From contig NZ_FRCM01000009.1 in NCBI RefSeq assembly GCF_900142915.1, positions 186,001 to 250,000 of the forward strand: a stretch of 64,000 nucleotides of DNA, read 5' to 3'. The notes beneath the pieces were generated by a model that saw only the letters and a list, made by a program, of their open reading frames with translations, did not search any database and was not told where the DNA came from. Position 1 is the stretch's first letter, and the number at the start of each line of letters is the position of its first letter. This DNA is from Mucilaginibacter sp. OK098. GTDB taxonomy: Bacteria > Bacteroidota > Bacteroidia > Sphingobacteriales > Sphingobacteriaceae. The position numbers and the translations under genes were made by a program. Shown piece after piece: positions 8,271-16,818 of this stretch.

Positions 8271-10211
8271 TTATGCCTTATGTTTTATCACCAGCTTTTT
8301 ATTTTGCGCTTTAACAACAGCATCCATGTATTGCTGTAACTCGGTATATTTTGCAGCCGGGATAACCTGGTTGGTTAACTTAAAGTTTGCCTTGCTGGTA
8401 ACCTGGTTCTTCGTAGCATCGTATGTGTAATTTATTTCATAAGTACCATATGTAAATTTTAAGCTTTGGTTTGCCGGCAGGGTTTCCACTTCAAAACCTG
8501 CAGGAAGGTCTATTGTGGTTATACACGATTTTTGCATCGGGTGCTCAAAGTAGTAATCTGATTTTCTTTTATCCAATACAGGTACCGTTACTCCCCACAA
8601 GTCAAATACTTTTGGGCGGTAAAACTGCTTGTCCCCTGCTGCCACATCACAAAATTTATCATATTCCAGCTCCATATTCAATTCTTTAACGCCATCCTTA
8701 TCTACGGATGGTTTAATTTCAAAGACGGTGGGTTGTTTTATATTAAGTACCCGCTGAAAAAACTCCTTTTGTTCATCAGCTTTTAAAGATTCTACACCAA
8801 AATACTCAGACCGGTACTCTCCTGTTCCTAAAATTTTAACTTTTGCTTTTGCCCCGCCATCAGCATCAAGGGTAATGTGCACCTCGCTGTTAAACTGGTT
8901 GTCTTCAATAGAGCTGCGCGGTGTATTAACCAATCTGCCCCCGGTTTCGGTAATAAGTAAAGCCGTCCGGTTTTCTGTAGCAATACCAAGCTTTCCAAAT
9001 GGCTGCTTATTGCTGGTACATTCTAACCAGGTAGTGTCTCCCTTAAATGGTATGCATAATATTACATGGTTAAAGGGATCGTAGGGAAATGAGGGATCTG
9101 CCGGCTCCCGGTCTGACTCTGCATTGATCATTGCGTAATAGGAGGGAATATTTACCGCTTTAAGCAGTGCGCTCATATAATTGGAAAGCGCCTTACAATC
9201 GCCATATTTTTTTTGATCAACAAAGGTTGCCGGGAAAGGCTTTAAACCGCCAATTCCTAATTGTATACTTACGTATCGCATGTTTTGCTGCATATATTTA
9301 TATAAAAACGCAGCTTTCCCCTTATCCGTTTTAATACTGTCAGTCATTTTCCTTATCTCTGCTTCACGTTGCGGGCTCAAAGAACAAACATCTGCGTTTA
9401 ATGCCCTTTGCCAATTACCATAGTTTTGCCAGGTCTTAAAATCACCCGGTACGCCATAAAACTCAAACTGATTCGCAGCAAAATATATCCCGGGGAAAAC
9501 CTTCCACCACATTGATCCTTTTTCCGGCTTTATTGCCTTTAAATTTGAAGCATGCCATATATAGGTATCTGTTTTATCAGCATTGTTTTTTTGAGGCTTA
9601 ATAGATGTATTCCTTGCCTGGAAGCGAAAGCCGGCATCAGTGCTTATTGAAAGCCGGTAATATGAATTTTGTACGGATTGTTCGGATTGCTGAATTTGCC
9701 AATTATCAATATTAATTGAACTATTGTTATCTAACTCAAATACCATTTCAACTGTGGTTGGGTAATTGACAACCGTATGGCTTATATACATTGACCGTTC
9801 ATCAGAAACAAGCGTTGCATCGTCGTCAGTGGCATGCTCATACATATCACTTTTATGATATTTTTTTAATTGCTTACCCGTAGCATCGTAAATAATCATT
9901 TCAAATGAACTTACAGCACTGTACTTCTTGTTATAAGGCAGGTTGGTCCTGGCCTCGCGGTTCGCTTTTTCATTCAAGATAGTAACTATGGTATGTATTT
10001 TCATAACAAAATGGCTGGGGCTTTTAACAGTCACATCTTGCATACTGTATCGCACCACCGAGTTGGCATCTTCTCTTAATGAATCAGGAATACCTGATGC
10101 TACATATAGTTCTTTGGGGATCTCTTTTTCCTGTCCGTAAGCTGCCGCCATCGTCAAAAAAGAAGTAAATGCGACGCAGATCAGGCCTTTCAAACATTTA
10201 TAAACACTCAT
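8271..10211 (-). CDS. Secreted DUF3857/transglutaminase-like protein
   Basis: The 646-residue protein has an N-terminal signal peptide ending near AAAYGQ. Residues 60-230 form a DUF3857-type beta domain, residues 290-420 a transglutaminase-like cysteine-protease fold, and the remainder a beta-rich DUF3858-like tail. The catalytic Cys339 lies in KKYGDCKALS and His382 in PFNHVILCIP; the third position is WLECTS. The family occurs in the Bacteroidota periplasm and its substrates are unknown. It is the intact-looking member of a tandem pair, five bases after the stop of its paralog. Confidence 0.85.
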   Translation of the reverse strand: MSVYKCLKGLICVAFTSFLTMAAAYGQEKEIPKELYVASGIPDSLREDANSVVRYSMQDVTVKSPSHFVMKIHTIVTILNEKANREARTNLPYNKKYSAVSSFEMIIYDATGKQLKKYHKSDMYEHATDDDATLVSDERSMYISHTVVNYPTTVEMVFELDNNSSINIDNWQIQQSEQSVQNSYYRLSISTDAGFRFQARNTSIKPQKNNADKTDTYIWHASNLKAIKPEKGSMWWKVFPGIYFAANQFEFYGVPGDFKTWQNYGNWQRALNADVCSLSPQREAEIRKMTDSIKTDKGKAAFLYKYMQQNMRYVSIQLGIGGLKPFPATFVDQKKYGDCKALSNYMSALLKAVNIPSYYAMINAESDREPADPSFPYDPFNHVILCIPFKGDTTWLECTSNKQPFGKLGIATENRTALLITETGGRLVNTPRSSIEDNQFNSEVHITLDADGGAKAKVKILGTGEYRSEYFGVESLKADEQKEFFQRVLNIKQPTVFEIKPSVDKDGVKELNMELEYDKFCDVAAGDKQFYRPKVFDLWGVTVPVLDKRKSDYYFEHPMQKSCITTIDLPAGFEVETLPANQSLKFTYGTYEINYTYDATKNQVTSKANFKLTNQVIPAAKYTELQQYMDAVVKAQNKKLVIKHKA

Positions 10212-10216
10212 TTTAT

Positions 10217-12202
10217 TTACGATTTCTTCAAAACAATTACTTCATTCAGCATTTCATGCATTTTCTTAAAAAAGGCAAAAAAGTCTGCATAACTTTCTTT
10301 GGAGTACTCGGCCACGTTATAGCTAACGCTGTAACGCACTATTATTGAGCCATCCTGCTCCGCTATTATTCGTTTAAAGCCAAAGCTTTTATCGGGCATC
10401 GTCATGCTAATGCTTTTTGGTAATGCGTCGGCCTTATAACCTGCCGGTATCTTGTAAATGCCGTTTATTGAATAGTTGCGGCTATAGCCAAAGTCAATAT
10501 CTGTCATCCGGTTTTCGCTTAAAAACGGATTTAATTTTAGTGGAGTGAACAGGTTTGGGTTAAGGTAGATGTACGTTTCGTCTGATCCAGCAAGCTCCAG
10601 GTTAAAGTCAAGCTTTTGCATTAGCGGCAGCGAATCCACCTCCATGTTTTCGATCTTAAGCGAAGCAACTTTTAAGTTGTTGTCATCATTTCGCAAAAAA
10701 TCGATATACTTTTTTTCGCCATCCTTTTTGTAGCGTTCAACCGCATTAATTTTGTTGTAGCTGCTGCTGCTTATCTGGGCGGTGCCTTCCAGCTTTCCAC
10801 CGGCTTTAATGTCCGCAGTTATAAACACTGATTCGCGGGCAGGCGCTGCCTTTTTCAAAAGCACCATATCATATATGTTTTTTGCCTTATCAATATACAG
10901 TCCGGATGAGTTAAGCAGTTCTTCGGGTGTTTCATTATACATATTGTATTTGCCTGTAGCATCAAGTATATAATTTGTTACCGTATCAACAGGTATATAA
11001 ACTACCCCCCGGTTAAACTGAACCAATGAGGTATAAAAAGGCTGTACCTTGCCATGCTGACGCGTGCTTACCACCATTGGATACGCTTCAATGCCCGATT
11101 GTTTTAGCAAGTGGTAAAGTATAAGATTGATCTCGGTTGAGTTACCTGTTTTATTTTCCCAGGCACGATAGGTTCCGTCATTCGTGTACCATCTGTCATC
11201 CCCGTTCCATTTCATAGCAGTTTTTACCGCGTTAAAAAGATAGGCTATTCTTTCATCGGTTGATTTTATGGCTTTGGCTTTTGTTATAATAACTTCTTCA
11301 CCGTTTACCTTTCTTTTAAGCTGACCACCAAAATCTTCATCATCAATAAGTCTGCCGCCAACTTTAGCCCAGGTATCGGAAAGTGATTTTACAAATCCTC
11401 CCATCGGCTTTATGGATACCAGCTGAAAACGGATAGCTTGTACATTGTCATGGTATGATGACATAAAAGGCTCGTCGGGCAATGAATGAATATTGGCAAT
11501 TCCCCGCACATCGTTTTCAACATTATACGAGTAGGTCTGGCTTCCGTCCAACAAACTCCTGCTGTCAGTTGTGTTGCTACGTGTAGCCAGTGGCGCAGTA
11601 ATGTGCGTATTGGCTCTGAAATAAAAAACATCAGGTATTGAAGTTTTGAGCTCACTGTACCGCACCGGTATTTTTTCCTGGAAGTCCCAGTCGGGAAAAT
11701 CGGTAAACGAGTTAGCATTTAAATTATACTTATACTCTATTACACAGCCCGGCTTTACATTTGGCAGGGTGAAGCTTACTTCACTCCAGCGTTTATCAAT
11801 AATTTTTGTATAGATTAGCTTTTTATCAAGTTTGATGATCTCTGGTTTGCCGCCAACAAGGTTAATCGTTTCAGCCTGGATCCCGGTAATATATTCAAGG
11901 CGGTCGCCGCTGTAGAACTTTAAGTGTACATCAGCTTCACTCTTTCCATTGTCATTAAAGATCTTAACCCGTTTATGGATCTCTTCGGTAATTGTTAGCA
12001 GATCAGCACCAAAATAAACATTGCCCTTTTCAAAAAGCACTTCCGCATTAGCATCCTTTTCAAAATCGCAGGCTTTAAGCTCAAGGTCGGCATTATCAAT
12101 TTTGCCGAATGGCTGGGTTGTTGTGACTGTTGCCGCAGGCGTTTGTGCTTTAACAGAAAAACAAAGTGCGCAAAGCACAAATACGGGTAAAAATTTATTC
12201 AT
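10217..12202 (-). CDS. Secreted DUF3857 protein with degenerate transglutaminase site
   Basis: The 661-residue protein has a signal peptide (MNKFLPVFVLCALCFSVKAQ), an N-terminal DUF3857-type domain and a transglutaminase-like fold. At the position of the catalytic Cys of the neighbouring paralog it has Ser355 (KTGNSTEINLIL), and the His position reads FNRGVVYIP, so Cys and His are both absent; the Asp-like position LDATGKYN remains. It is probably a non-enzymatic binding or scaffold protein. It is the upstream gene of a two-gene operon with the intact paralog. Confidence 0.82.
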   Translation of the reverse strand: MNKFLPVFVLCALCFSVKAQTPAATVTTTQPFGKIDNADLELKACDFEKDANAEVLFEKGNVYFGADLLTITEEIHKRVKIFNDNGKSEADVHLKFYSGDRLEYITGIQAETINLVGGKPEIIKLDKKLIYTKIIDKRWSEVSFTLPNVKPGCVIEYKYNLNANSFTDFPDWDFQEKIPVRYSELKTSIPDVFYFRANTHITAPLATRSNTTDSRSLLDGSQTYSYNVENDVRGIANIHSLPDEPFMSSYHDNVQAIRFQLVSIKPMGGFVKSLSDTWAKVGGRLIDDEDFGGQLKRKVNGEEVIITKAKAIKSTDERIAYLFNAVKTAMKWNGDDRWYTNDGTYRAWENKTGNSTEINLILYHLLKQSGIEAYPMVVSTRQHGKVQPFYTSLVQFNRGVVYIPVDTVTNYILDATGKYNMYNETPEELLNSSGLYIDKAKNIYDMVLLKKAAPARESVFITADIKAGGKLEGTAQISSSSYNKINAVERYKKDGEKKYIDFLRNDDNNLKVASLKIENMEVDSLPLMQKLDFNLELAGSDETYIYLNPNLFTPLKLNPFLSENRMTDIDFGYSRNYSINGIYKIPAGYKADALPKSISMTMPDKSFGFKRIIAEQDGSIIVRYSVSYNVAEYSKESYADFFAFFKKMHEMLNEVIVLKKS

Positions 12203-12261
12203 TGTGATATAATTGGGTATGGTAATATAATAGTTAGGTTGATGTGTTGCTTATTAGGTTT

Positions 12262-12453
12262 TTATGAATAGTTGAGATATATAATGATTGGAGGCACCGT
12301 ATTATTAAATAATATAGCGGCATTAATTTTCCTTTCAAAATCGCAGGGGGTTAACTTCAGGTCGGCAGTGCCGATCATGTCATAAGTTTGGGTTTGCCCT
12401 TTCTGGCTTATTACCGCACAACACAGCAATAAGAGCACAAATAGTATTTTCAA
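12262..12453 (-). pseudogene. Remnant of a third DUF3857 paralog (5' end only)
   Basis: A 63-codon frame from a TTG at 12453 encodes a signal peptide and then ADLKLTPCDFERKINAAILF, which aligns with ADLELKACDFEKDANAEVLF near the start of the 661-residue protein just downstream. Similarity ends after about 50 codons and the frame soon stops. This looks like a truncated tandem duplicate. It could also be a short secreted peptide, but the TTG start and abrupt loss of similarity favour a remnant. Confidence 0.65.
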
Positions 12454-12565
12454 TTAACAGGGTTTGTAACCCGAATGTAATCATATTTTAACTATTAAAA
12501 TAAGTTAATAATAAATTGGTTAAACCATCTGCAAAAACAAGGGTCATAGCATATATACCCTTATT

Positions 12566-13945
12566 ATGGATAATGTAAAGCAGATAAAGCATTTATATGC
12601 GCGGGCCGGTTTTGGTTTGCGTTTTGAAGATAGAGCGTCTGCCGGAAATTTATCTGTGAAACAGGCTGTAGCCTCACTTTTCAACTCCTCTGAAAATAAC
12701 GAGCCAATTACCAGCGTACAAGGCAATACTGATTATGCCATGCTTGTTAAGGGTGATAAGGGCGCCAAAAAGCAATTTTTACAACAGCAAAGGCAAGAGG
12801 AAAAAGAGCTGAATGAAGCCTGGATGAACAGAATGAGCACTACAGATGCTGTATTGCGTGAGAAGATGACCCTGTTTTGGCATAACCACTTCGCCTGCCG
12901 CACTAAAGATTCCCTTTTTGCACAGCAACTAAACAATATTCAGCGCAGCCATGCTTTGGGTAACTTTCGTGATCTTTTGCTGGAAGTATCCAAATCTCCG
13001 GCTATGCTGCAGTTTTTAAATAATCAGCAAAACCATAAAGGACGCCCCAATGAAAACTTTGCGCGCGAGCTGATGGAGCTTTTTACCATAGGCCGCGGCA
13101 ATTATACCGAACAGGATGTTAAAGAATCGGCACGGGCATTCACCGGCTGGGGCTTTAGCAAAACCGGCGAATTTATTATGCGTCCCTTTTTGCATGATGC
13201 CTGGCAAAAAACCTTTATGGGCAAAACCGGCAATTTAACCGGCGAAGATATTATTAACCGCCTGCTGGAACAAAAGCAAACGGCAAGATTCATAAGCACC
13301 AAACTTTATAAGTATTTAGTTAATGAAACGCCCAACCTTGCGCATGTTACTGCAATGGCCAATGTGTTTTACCACAATAATTATGAGATAAAACCCCTGC
13401 TTGATTATGTTTTTACGTCACCCTGGTTTTATGATGAGCAAAATATTGGTAACCTGGTAAAAGCGCCGGTTGAGTTTTTGGTTGGTTTGAACAGGCAATT
13501 TTATATTACTTATCAACGCCCCGAAGTGCAGCTTCAAATTCAGAAGGCGCTTGGGCAGGTATTATTTTATCCGCCCAATGTAGCCGGCTGGCCCTGTGGA
13601 CGCAACTGGATTGACAGCTCATCATTAATGTTCAGGCTAAAGATCCCGTCGACCCTGCTAAACGGAGGCTTGATTGACTTTAATGGCAAAGCCGACCCGG
13701 AAGAGGAGGCCTATATTGCCACTATCCGCAATCAGCAGCAATTTGTAAACGCAAAGGTGCAAACGCAGCCGGATTGGCCCCGGTATTTAAAAAATATTCC
13801 CAAAAACGCATCAAAAACTGATATAGCACAATTTATGCTTGAACCAAAACTAAGTAATACACTTATAAATAATATAAACAGCGCAACAGATATAAAAGCA
13901 ATGGTGGTTGAACTGGTTTCAACACCGGAGTACCAATTGGCTTAG
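12566..13945 (+). CDS. DUF1800 domain protein (first of tandem pair)
   Basis: The 459-residue protein belongs to the DUF1800 family by LYARAGFG at the start, LREKMTLFWHNHFAC, QFLNNQQN, NENFARELMELFTIG, the ARAFTGW motif and the PNVAGWP...WIDSSSL block near the end. There is no clear signal peptide. DUF1800 genes nearly always sit beside DUF1501 genes, as here, and the pair is thought to act at or outside the cell envelope, but the biochemical role is unknown. It is followed by a close paralog after an 86-base gap filled by a palindromic repeat. Confidence 0.9.
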   Translation: MDNVKQIKHLYARAGFGLRFEDRASAGNLSVKQAVASLFNSSENNEPITSVQGNTDYAMLVKGDKGAKKQFLQQQRQEEKELNEAWMNRMSTTDAVLREKMTLFWHNHFACRTKDSLFAQQLNNIQRSHALGNFRDLLLEVSKSPAMLQFLNNQQNHKGRPNENFARELMELFTIGRGNYTEQDVKESARAFTGWGFSKTGEFIMRPFLHDAWQKTFMGKTGNLTGEDIINRLLEQKQTARFISTKLYKYLVNETPNLAHVTAMANVFYHNNYEIKPLLDYVFTSPWFYDEQNIGNLVKAPVEFLVGLNRQFYITYQRPEVQLQIQKALGQVLFYPPNVAGWPCGRNWIDSSSLMFRLKIPSTLLNGGLIDFNGKADPEEEAYIATIRNQQQFVNAKVQTQPDWPRYLKNIPKNASKTDIAQFMLEPKLSNTLINNINSATDIKAMVVELVSTPEYQLA

Positions 13946-14028
13946 CCCCTAACCCCCTGAAGGGGGAACCGGGATGGCCTTAATAAATATTAAGTATAAA
14001 AAATTCCCCCTTTAGGGGGTTAGGGGGC
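13945..14028. repeat. Family-2 palindromic element, copy 1
   Basis: The left arm 13945-13968 (GCCCCTAACCCCCTGAAGGG and on) and the right arm 14004-14028 are near-perfect reverse complements around a 35-base AT-rich loop. It starts at the last base of the first DUF1800 stop codon and ends three bases before the second DUF1800 ATG. The GGGGG runs of the right arm sit where a Shine-Dalgarno sequence would be. Confidence 0.85.
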
Positions 14029-14031
14029 AAA

Positions 14032-15417
14032 ATGAATAATTCAAGACATATTAAGCATTTGTATGCAAGGGCGGGCTTCGGAATTCGTTTTGAAGACCTG
14101 CATGATCATCAAAACTGGTCGATAAAGAAATCAGTGCGGAAACTTTTCAAGGCTTCTGAAAAACAGGAACCCATAAATGTGCTCACCGAAAATATAGATC
14201 TCAGGCCTCATCCCGCAATACAAACCGACGAGGAAAAAAAGATGGTGCAGGAGGAGCGTAATAAGCAGGAAAAAGCACTGAATAATGCATGGATAAAACA
14301 ATTAGGTGAAACGGATGCGCAGTTGCGGGAGAAGATGACCCTTTTTTGGCATAATCATTTTGCCTGTAATATAGGCAACGCCTATTACGAGCAGCAGCTT
14401 AATAATATTGAACGGGCCAACGCATTGGGTAATTTTAAAACGCTATTGCTGCAGGTTTCACAATCGCCGGCAATGCTGCAGTTTTTAAATAACCAGCAAA
14501 ACCAAAAAGGGCACCCGAATGAGAACTTTGCCCGTGAACTGATGGAGCTTTTTACGCTTGGTCGCGGGCATTATACTGAGCATGATATTAAGGAGTCGGC
14601 GCGGTCATTTACGGGCTGGAGCTATGATGGCAAAACAGGAACTTATGCTTTCAGGCCAAAGGTACATGATGATGGCCCGAAAACTTTTATGGGCAATACC
14701 GCCAACTATTGCGGCGAAGATATTATTGATATAATAGTGGCCAACAAACAAACGGCAATATTTATCAGCACTAAATTATACCGCTATTTGGTGAATGATA
14801 TTCCGGATAATGCCCATATCAATCAAATGGCGGATGTGTTTTACAAATCAAACTATGAGATTAAACCGCTGCTGGAGTTTGTATTCCTTTCCGATTGGTT
14901 TTATGATGATAAGAATATAGGCAACCTGGTAAAATCGCCCGTTGAATTGTTAACCGGCCTTAACCGGCAATTTTACATCAGCTATCAAAACCCTGATGTG
15001 CTGCTGCAATTTCAACGGACCCTTGGACAAGTACTATTTCGTCCCCCAAATGTTGCCGGCTGGCCCGGAGGCAGAAACTGGATAGACAGCTCATCGTTAA
15101 TGTACAGGATGAAGATCCCGTCAACCATTTTAAATGCCGGCTATATTGATTTTACAGGCAAAGCTAATCCGGAGGATGAAGCGTACCTTGCATCAGTGCG
15201 TAAGCAGCAATTGAATGTTATAAAAAAGGTACAGGCGCAACCCAACTGGGATAAGTTTATGCAGGAGATTCCGCAGGATGCGACAAAGGTACAGGTAGCT
15301 GAATTTATGCTGGAGCCCTCATTAAATAAAACGGTTACCGATGAGGTTAACACCGCGCCGGATCTGAAAACAAGCATTATACAAATAGTATCAACACCTG
15401 AATATCAATTATGTTAA
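14032..15417 (+). CDS. DUF1800 domain protein (second of tandem pair)
   Basis: The 461-residue paralog of the preceding gene keeps every family block: LYARAGFG, LREKMTLFWHNHFAC, NENFARELMELFTLG, ARSFTGW and RPPNVAGWPGG. The two proteins are alike along their full length, so they arose by tandem duplication. The differences are mainly in the N-terminal 80 residues and in the central loop after FTGW. It is part of the DUF1800-DUF1800-DUF1501 operon; the ATG is placed three bases after the preceding repeat. Confidence 0.9.
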   Translation: MNNSRHIKHLYARAGFGIRFEDLHDHQNWSIKKSVRKLFKASEKQEPINVLTENIDLRPHPAIQTDEEKKMVQEERNKQEKALNNAWIKQLGETDAQLREKMTLFWHNHFACNIGNAYYEQQLNNIERANALGNFKTLLLQVSQSPAMLQFLNNQQNQKGHPNENFARELMELFTLGRGHYTEHDIKESARSFTGWSYDGKTGTYAFRPKVHDDGPKTFMGNTANYCGEDIIDIIVANKQTAIFISTKLYRYLVNDIPDNAHINQMADVFYKSNYEIKPLLEFVFLSDWFYDDKNIGNLVKSPVELLTGLNRQFYISYQNPDVLLQFQRTLGQVLFRPPNVAGWPGGRNWIDSSSLMYRMKIPSTILNAGYIDFTGKANPEDEAYLASVRKQQLNVIKKVQAQPNWDKFMQEIPQDATKVQVAEFMLEPSLNKTVTDEVNTAPDLKTSIIQIVSTPEYQLC

Positions 15418-15499
15418 GCCCCCGCCCCCTAAAGGGGAGCTACGGAGCGGATAGGAATAAATTAACTGCAAAAAATGCCCCCTTTAGGGGATAGGAGGT
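15418..15499. repeat. Family-2 palindromic element, copy 2
   Basis: The arms contain CCCCCTAAAGGGG and GCCCCCTTTAGGGG in inverted orientation. It begins directly after the second DUF1800 stop and ends just before the DUF1501 ATG at 15503. The tail GGATAGGAGGTTAT gives a good GGAGG ribosome-binding site five bases from the start codon. Confidence 0.8.
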
Positions 15500-15502
15500 T
15501 AT

Positions 15503-16702
15503 ATGGACAGAAGAAATTTTTTAAAAAATACAGCGCTTGCATCGGGTGCATTTTTGATCCCATCTTTTTTGAAGCCGCTTGAGGCAATGGCCATGGGGAG
15601 CATTAGCGGGTATAAAAACCTGGTTATTATTCAGCTTTCAGGCGGTAATGATGGTTTAAATACCATTATCCCTTATGGCAATGATATTTATTATCAAAAA
15701 CGCAAAACCATCGCCATAAATAAACCTGATATTATTAAGCTGAATGAAATGCAGGGCCTGAACCCTAATTTGTCGGCATTAAAAGATATTTACGACCAGG
15801 GATGGATGAGCATAATAAACTCCGTTGGCTACCCCAATCCCGACAGGTCACATTTTCGCTCAATGGATATCTGGCAAACCGGGAGCGAGGCTAACCAGTT
15901 TTTAACAACCGGATGGATAGGGCGATACCTTGATTCAAATTGCCAAAGCTGTAAAAATCCTTACACAGCTGTTGAGGTTGATGATACCTTATCGCTTGCT
16001 ATGAAGGGCGAAAAGATGAAAGGCATTGCCGTACAGGACCCGAACAAATTATATCAAACCACCCGCGAACCATTTTTTAAAGACCTGGTGCATGATCATG
16101 GCGATACCAACCTGAATGAGGATAATTTGGGTTACCTGTATAAAACCATGATAGAAACTTATTCGTCTGCAAATTATATTCAAAAAACTTCCAAAACATA
16201 TAATGTTACCTGTGAATATCCTTTAACAGGCCTGGGTAACCAGCTTAAAACAGTATCTAAATTTATAAACTCCGGCCTGCAAACCCGGGTTTACTATGTT
16301 TCATTAAGCGGATTTGATACCCATGTAGGCCAGCAAAATCAGCAGGGGCGGCAATTAAAAATTTATGGTGATGCTGTGGCGGCCTTTATGTATGACCTGA
16401 AACAATCAGGCAAGCTGGATGATACCCTGGTGATGACCTTCTCGGAATTTGGCCGCCGTGTTGAGCAAAATGCCAGCAATGGCACCGATCACGGTACAGC
16501 CAACAACATCTTGCTGTTTGGCGGCAAGTTAAAAAAGGCGGGGATTTATAATGATGCGCCTGACCTGGCTCAATTAGATAACGGGGATTTGAAGTACGCG
16601 GTAGACTTTAGAGATGTGTATGCCACCCTGCTCGATAAATGGCTTGATGTAAATAATAGCCAGGTACTGGGGAAGGGCTTTAAAGGGTTAGATGTAATTT
16701 GA
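15503..16702 (+). CDS. DUF1501 family protein with Tat-like signal
   Basis: The 399-residue protein starts with MDRRNFLKNTALASG, a twin-arginine (RRNFLK) export signal, so it is probably exported folded. The mature part is a DUF1501 domain (alkaline-phosphatase/sulfatase-like fold): VIIQLSGGNDGLNT near 40, GYPNPDRSHFRSMDIWQTG near 110, SGFDTHVGQ near 270 and TFSEFGRR...GTDHGTANN near 315, which are the probable metal-site loops. It is the partner gene of DUF1800 in many genomes. The function is not known; the RBS comes from the repeat upstream. Confidence 0.9.
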   Translation: MDRRNFLKNTALASGAFLIPSFLKPLEAMAMGSISGYKNLVIIQLSGGNDGLNTIIPYGNDIYYQKRKTIAINKPDIIKLNEMQGLNPNLSALKDIYDQGWMSIINSVGYPNPDRSHFRSMDIWQTGSEANQFLTTGWIGRYLDSNCQSCKNPYTAVEVDDTLSLAMKGEKMKGIAVQDPNKLYQTTREPFFKDLVHDHGDTNLNEDNLGYLYKTMIETYSSANYIQKTSKTYNVTCEYPLTGLGNQLKTVSKFINSGLQTRVYYVSLSGFDTHVGQQNQQGRQLKIYGDAVAAFMYDLKQSGKLDDTLVMTFSEFGRRVEQNASNGTDHGTANNILLFGGKLKKAGIYNDAPDLAQLDNGDLKYAVDFRDVYATLLDKWLDVNNSQVLGKGFKGLDVI

Positions 16703-16748
16703 TTTGAAGATTTGAAAATGATGCTTTTCATTTTCAAATCTTCAAATC
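16701..16748. repeat. Perfect 21-bp inverted repeat between convergent genes
   Basis: Arms 16701-16721 (GATTTGAAGATTTGAAAATG plus A) and 16728-16748 are exact reverse complements with a six-base loop. It begins inside the DUF1501 stop codon. It could form a bidirectional terminator-like hairpin between DUF1501 and ffh, although no T-tract follows. Confidence 0.75.
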
Positions 16749-16818
16749 AGCACATCATCAAATTACTTCGGCGATACATAAATTCTAAATTCCGAAATCG
16801 AACATCCGAAATCCGAAA

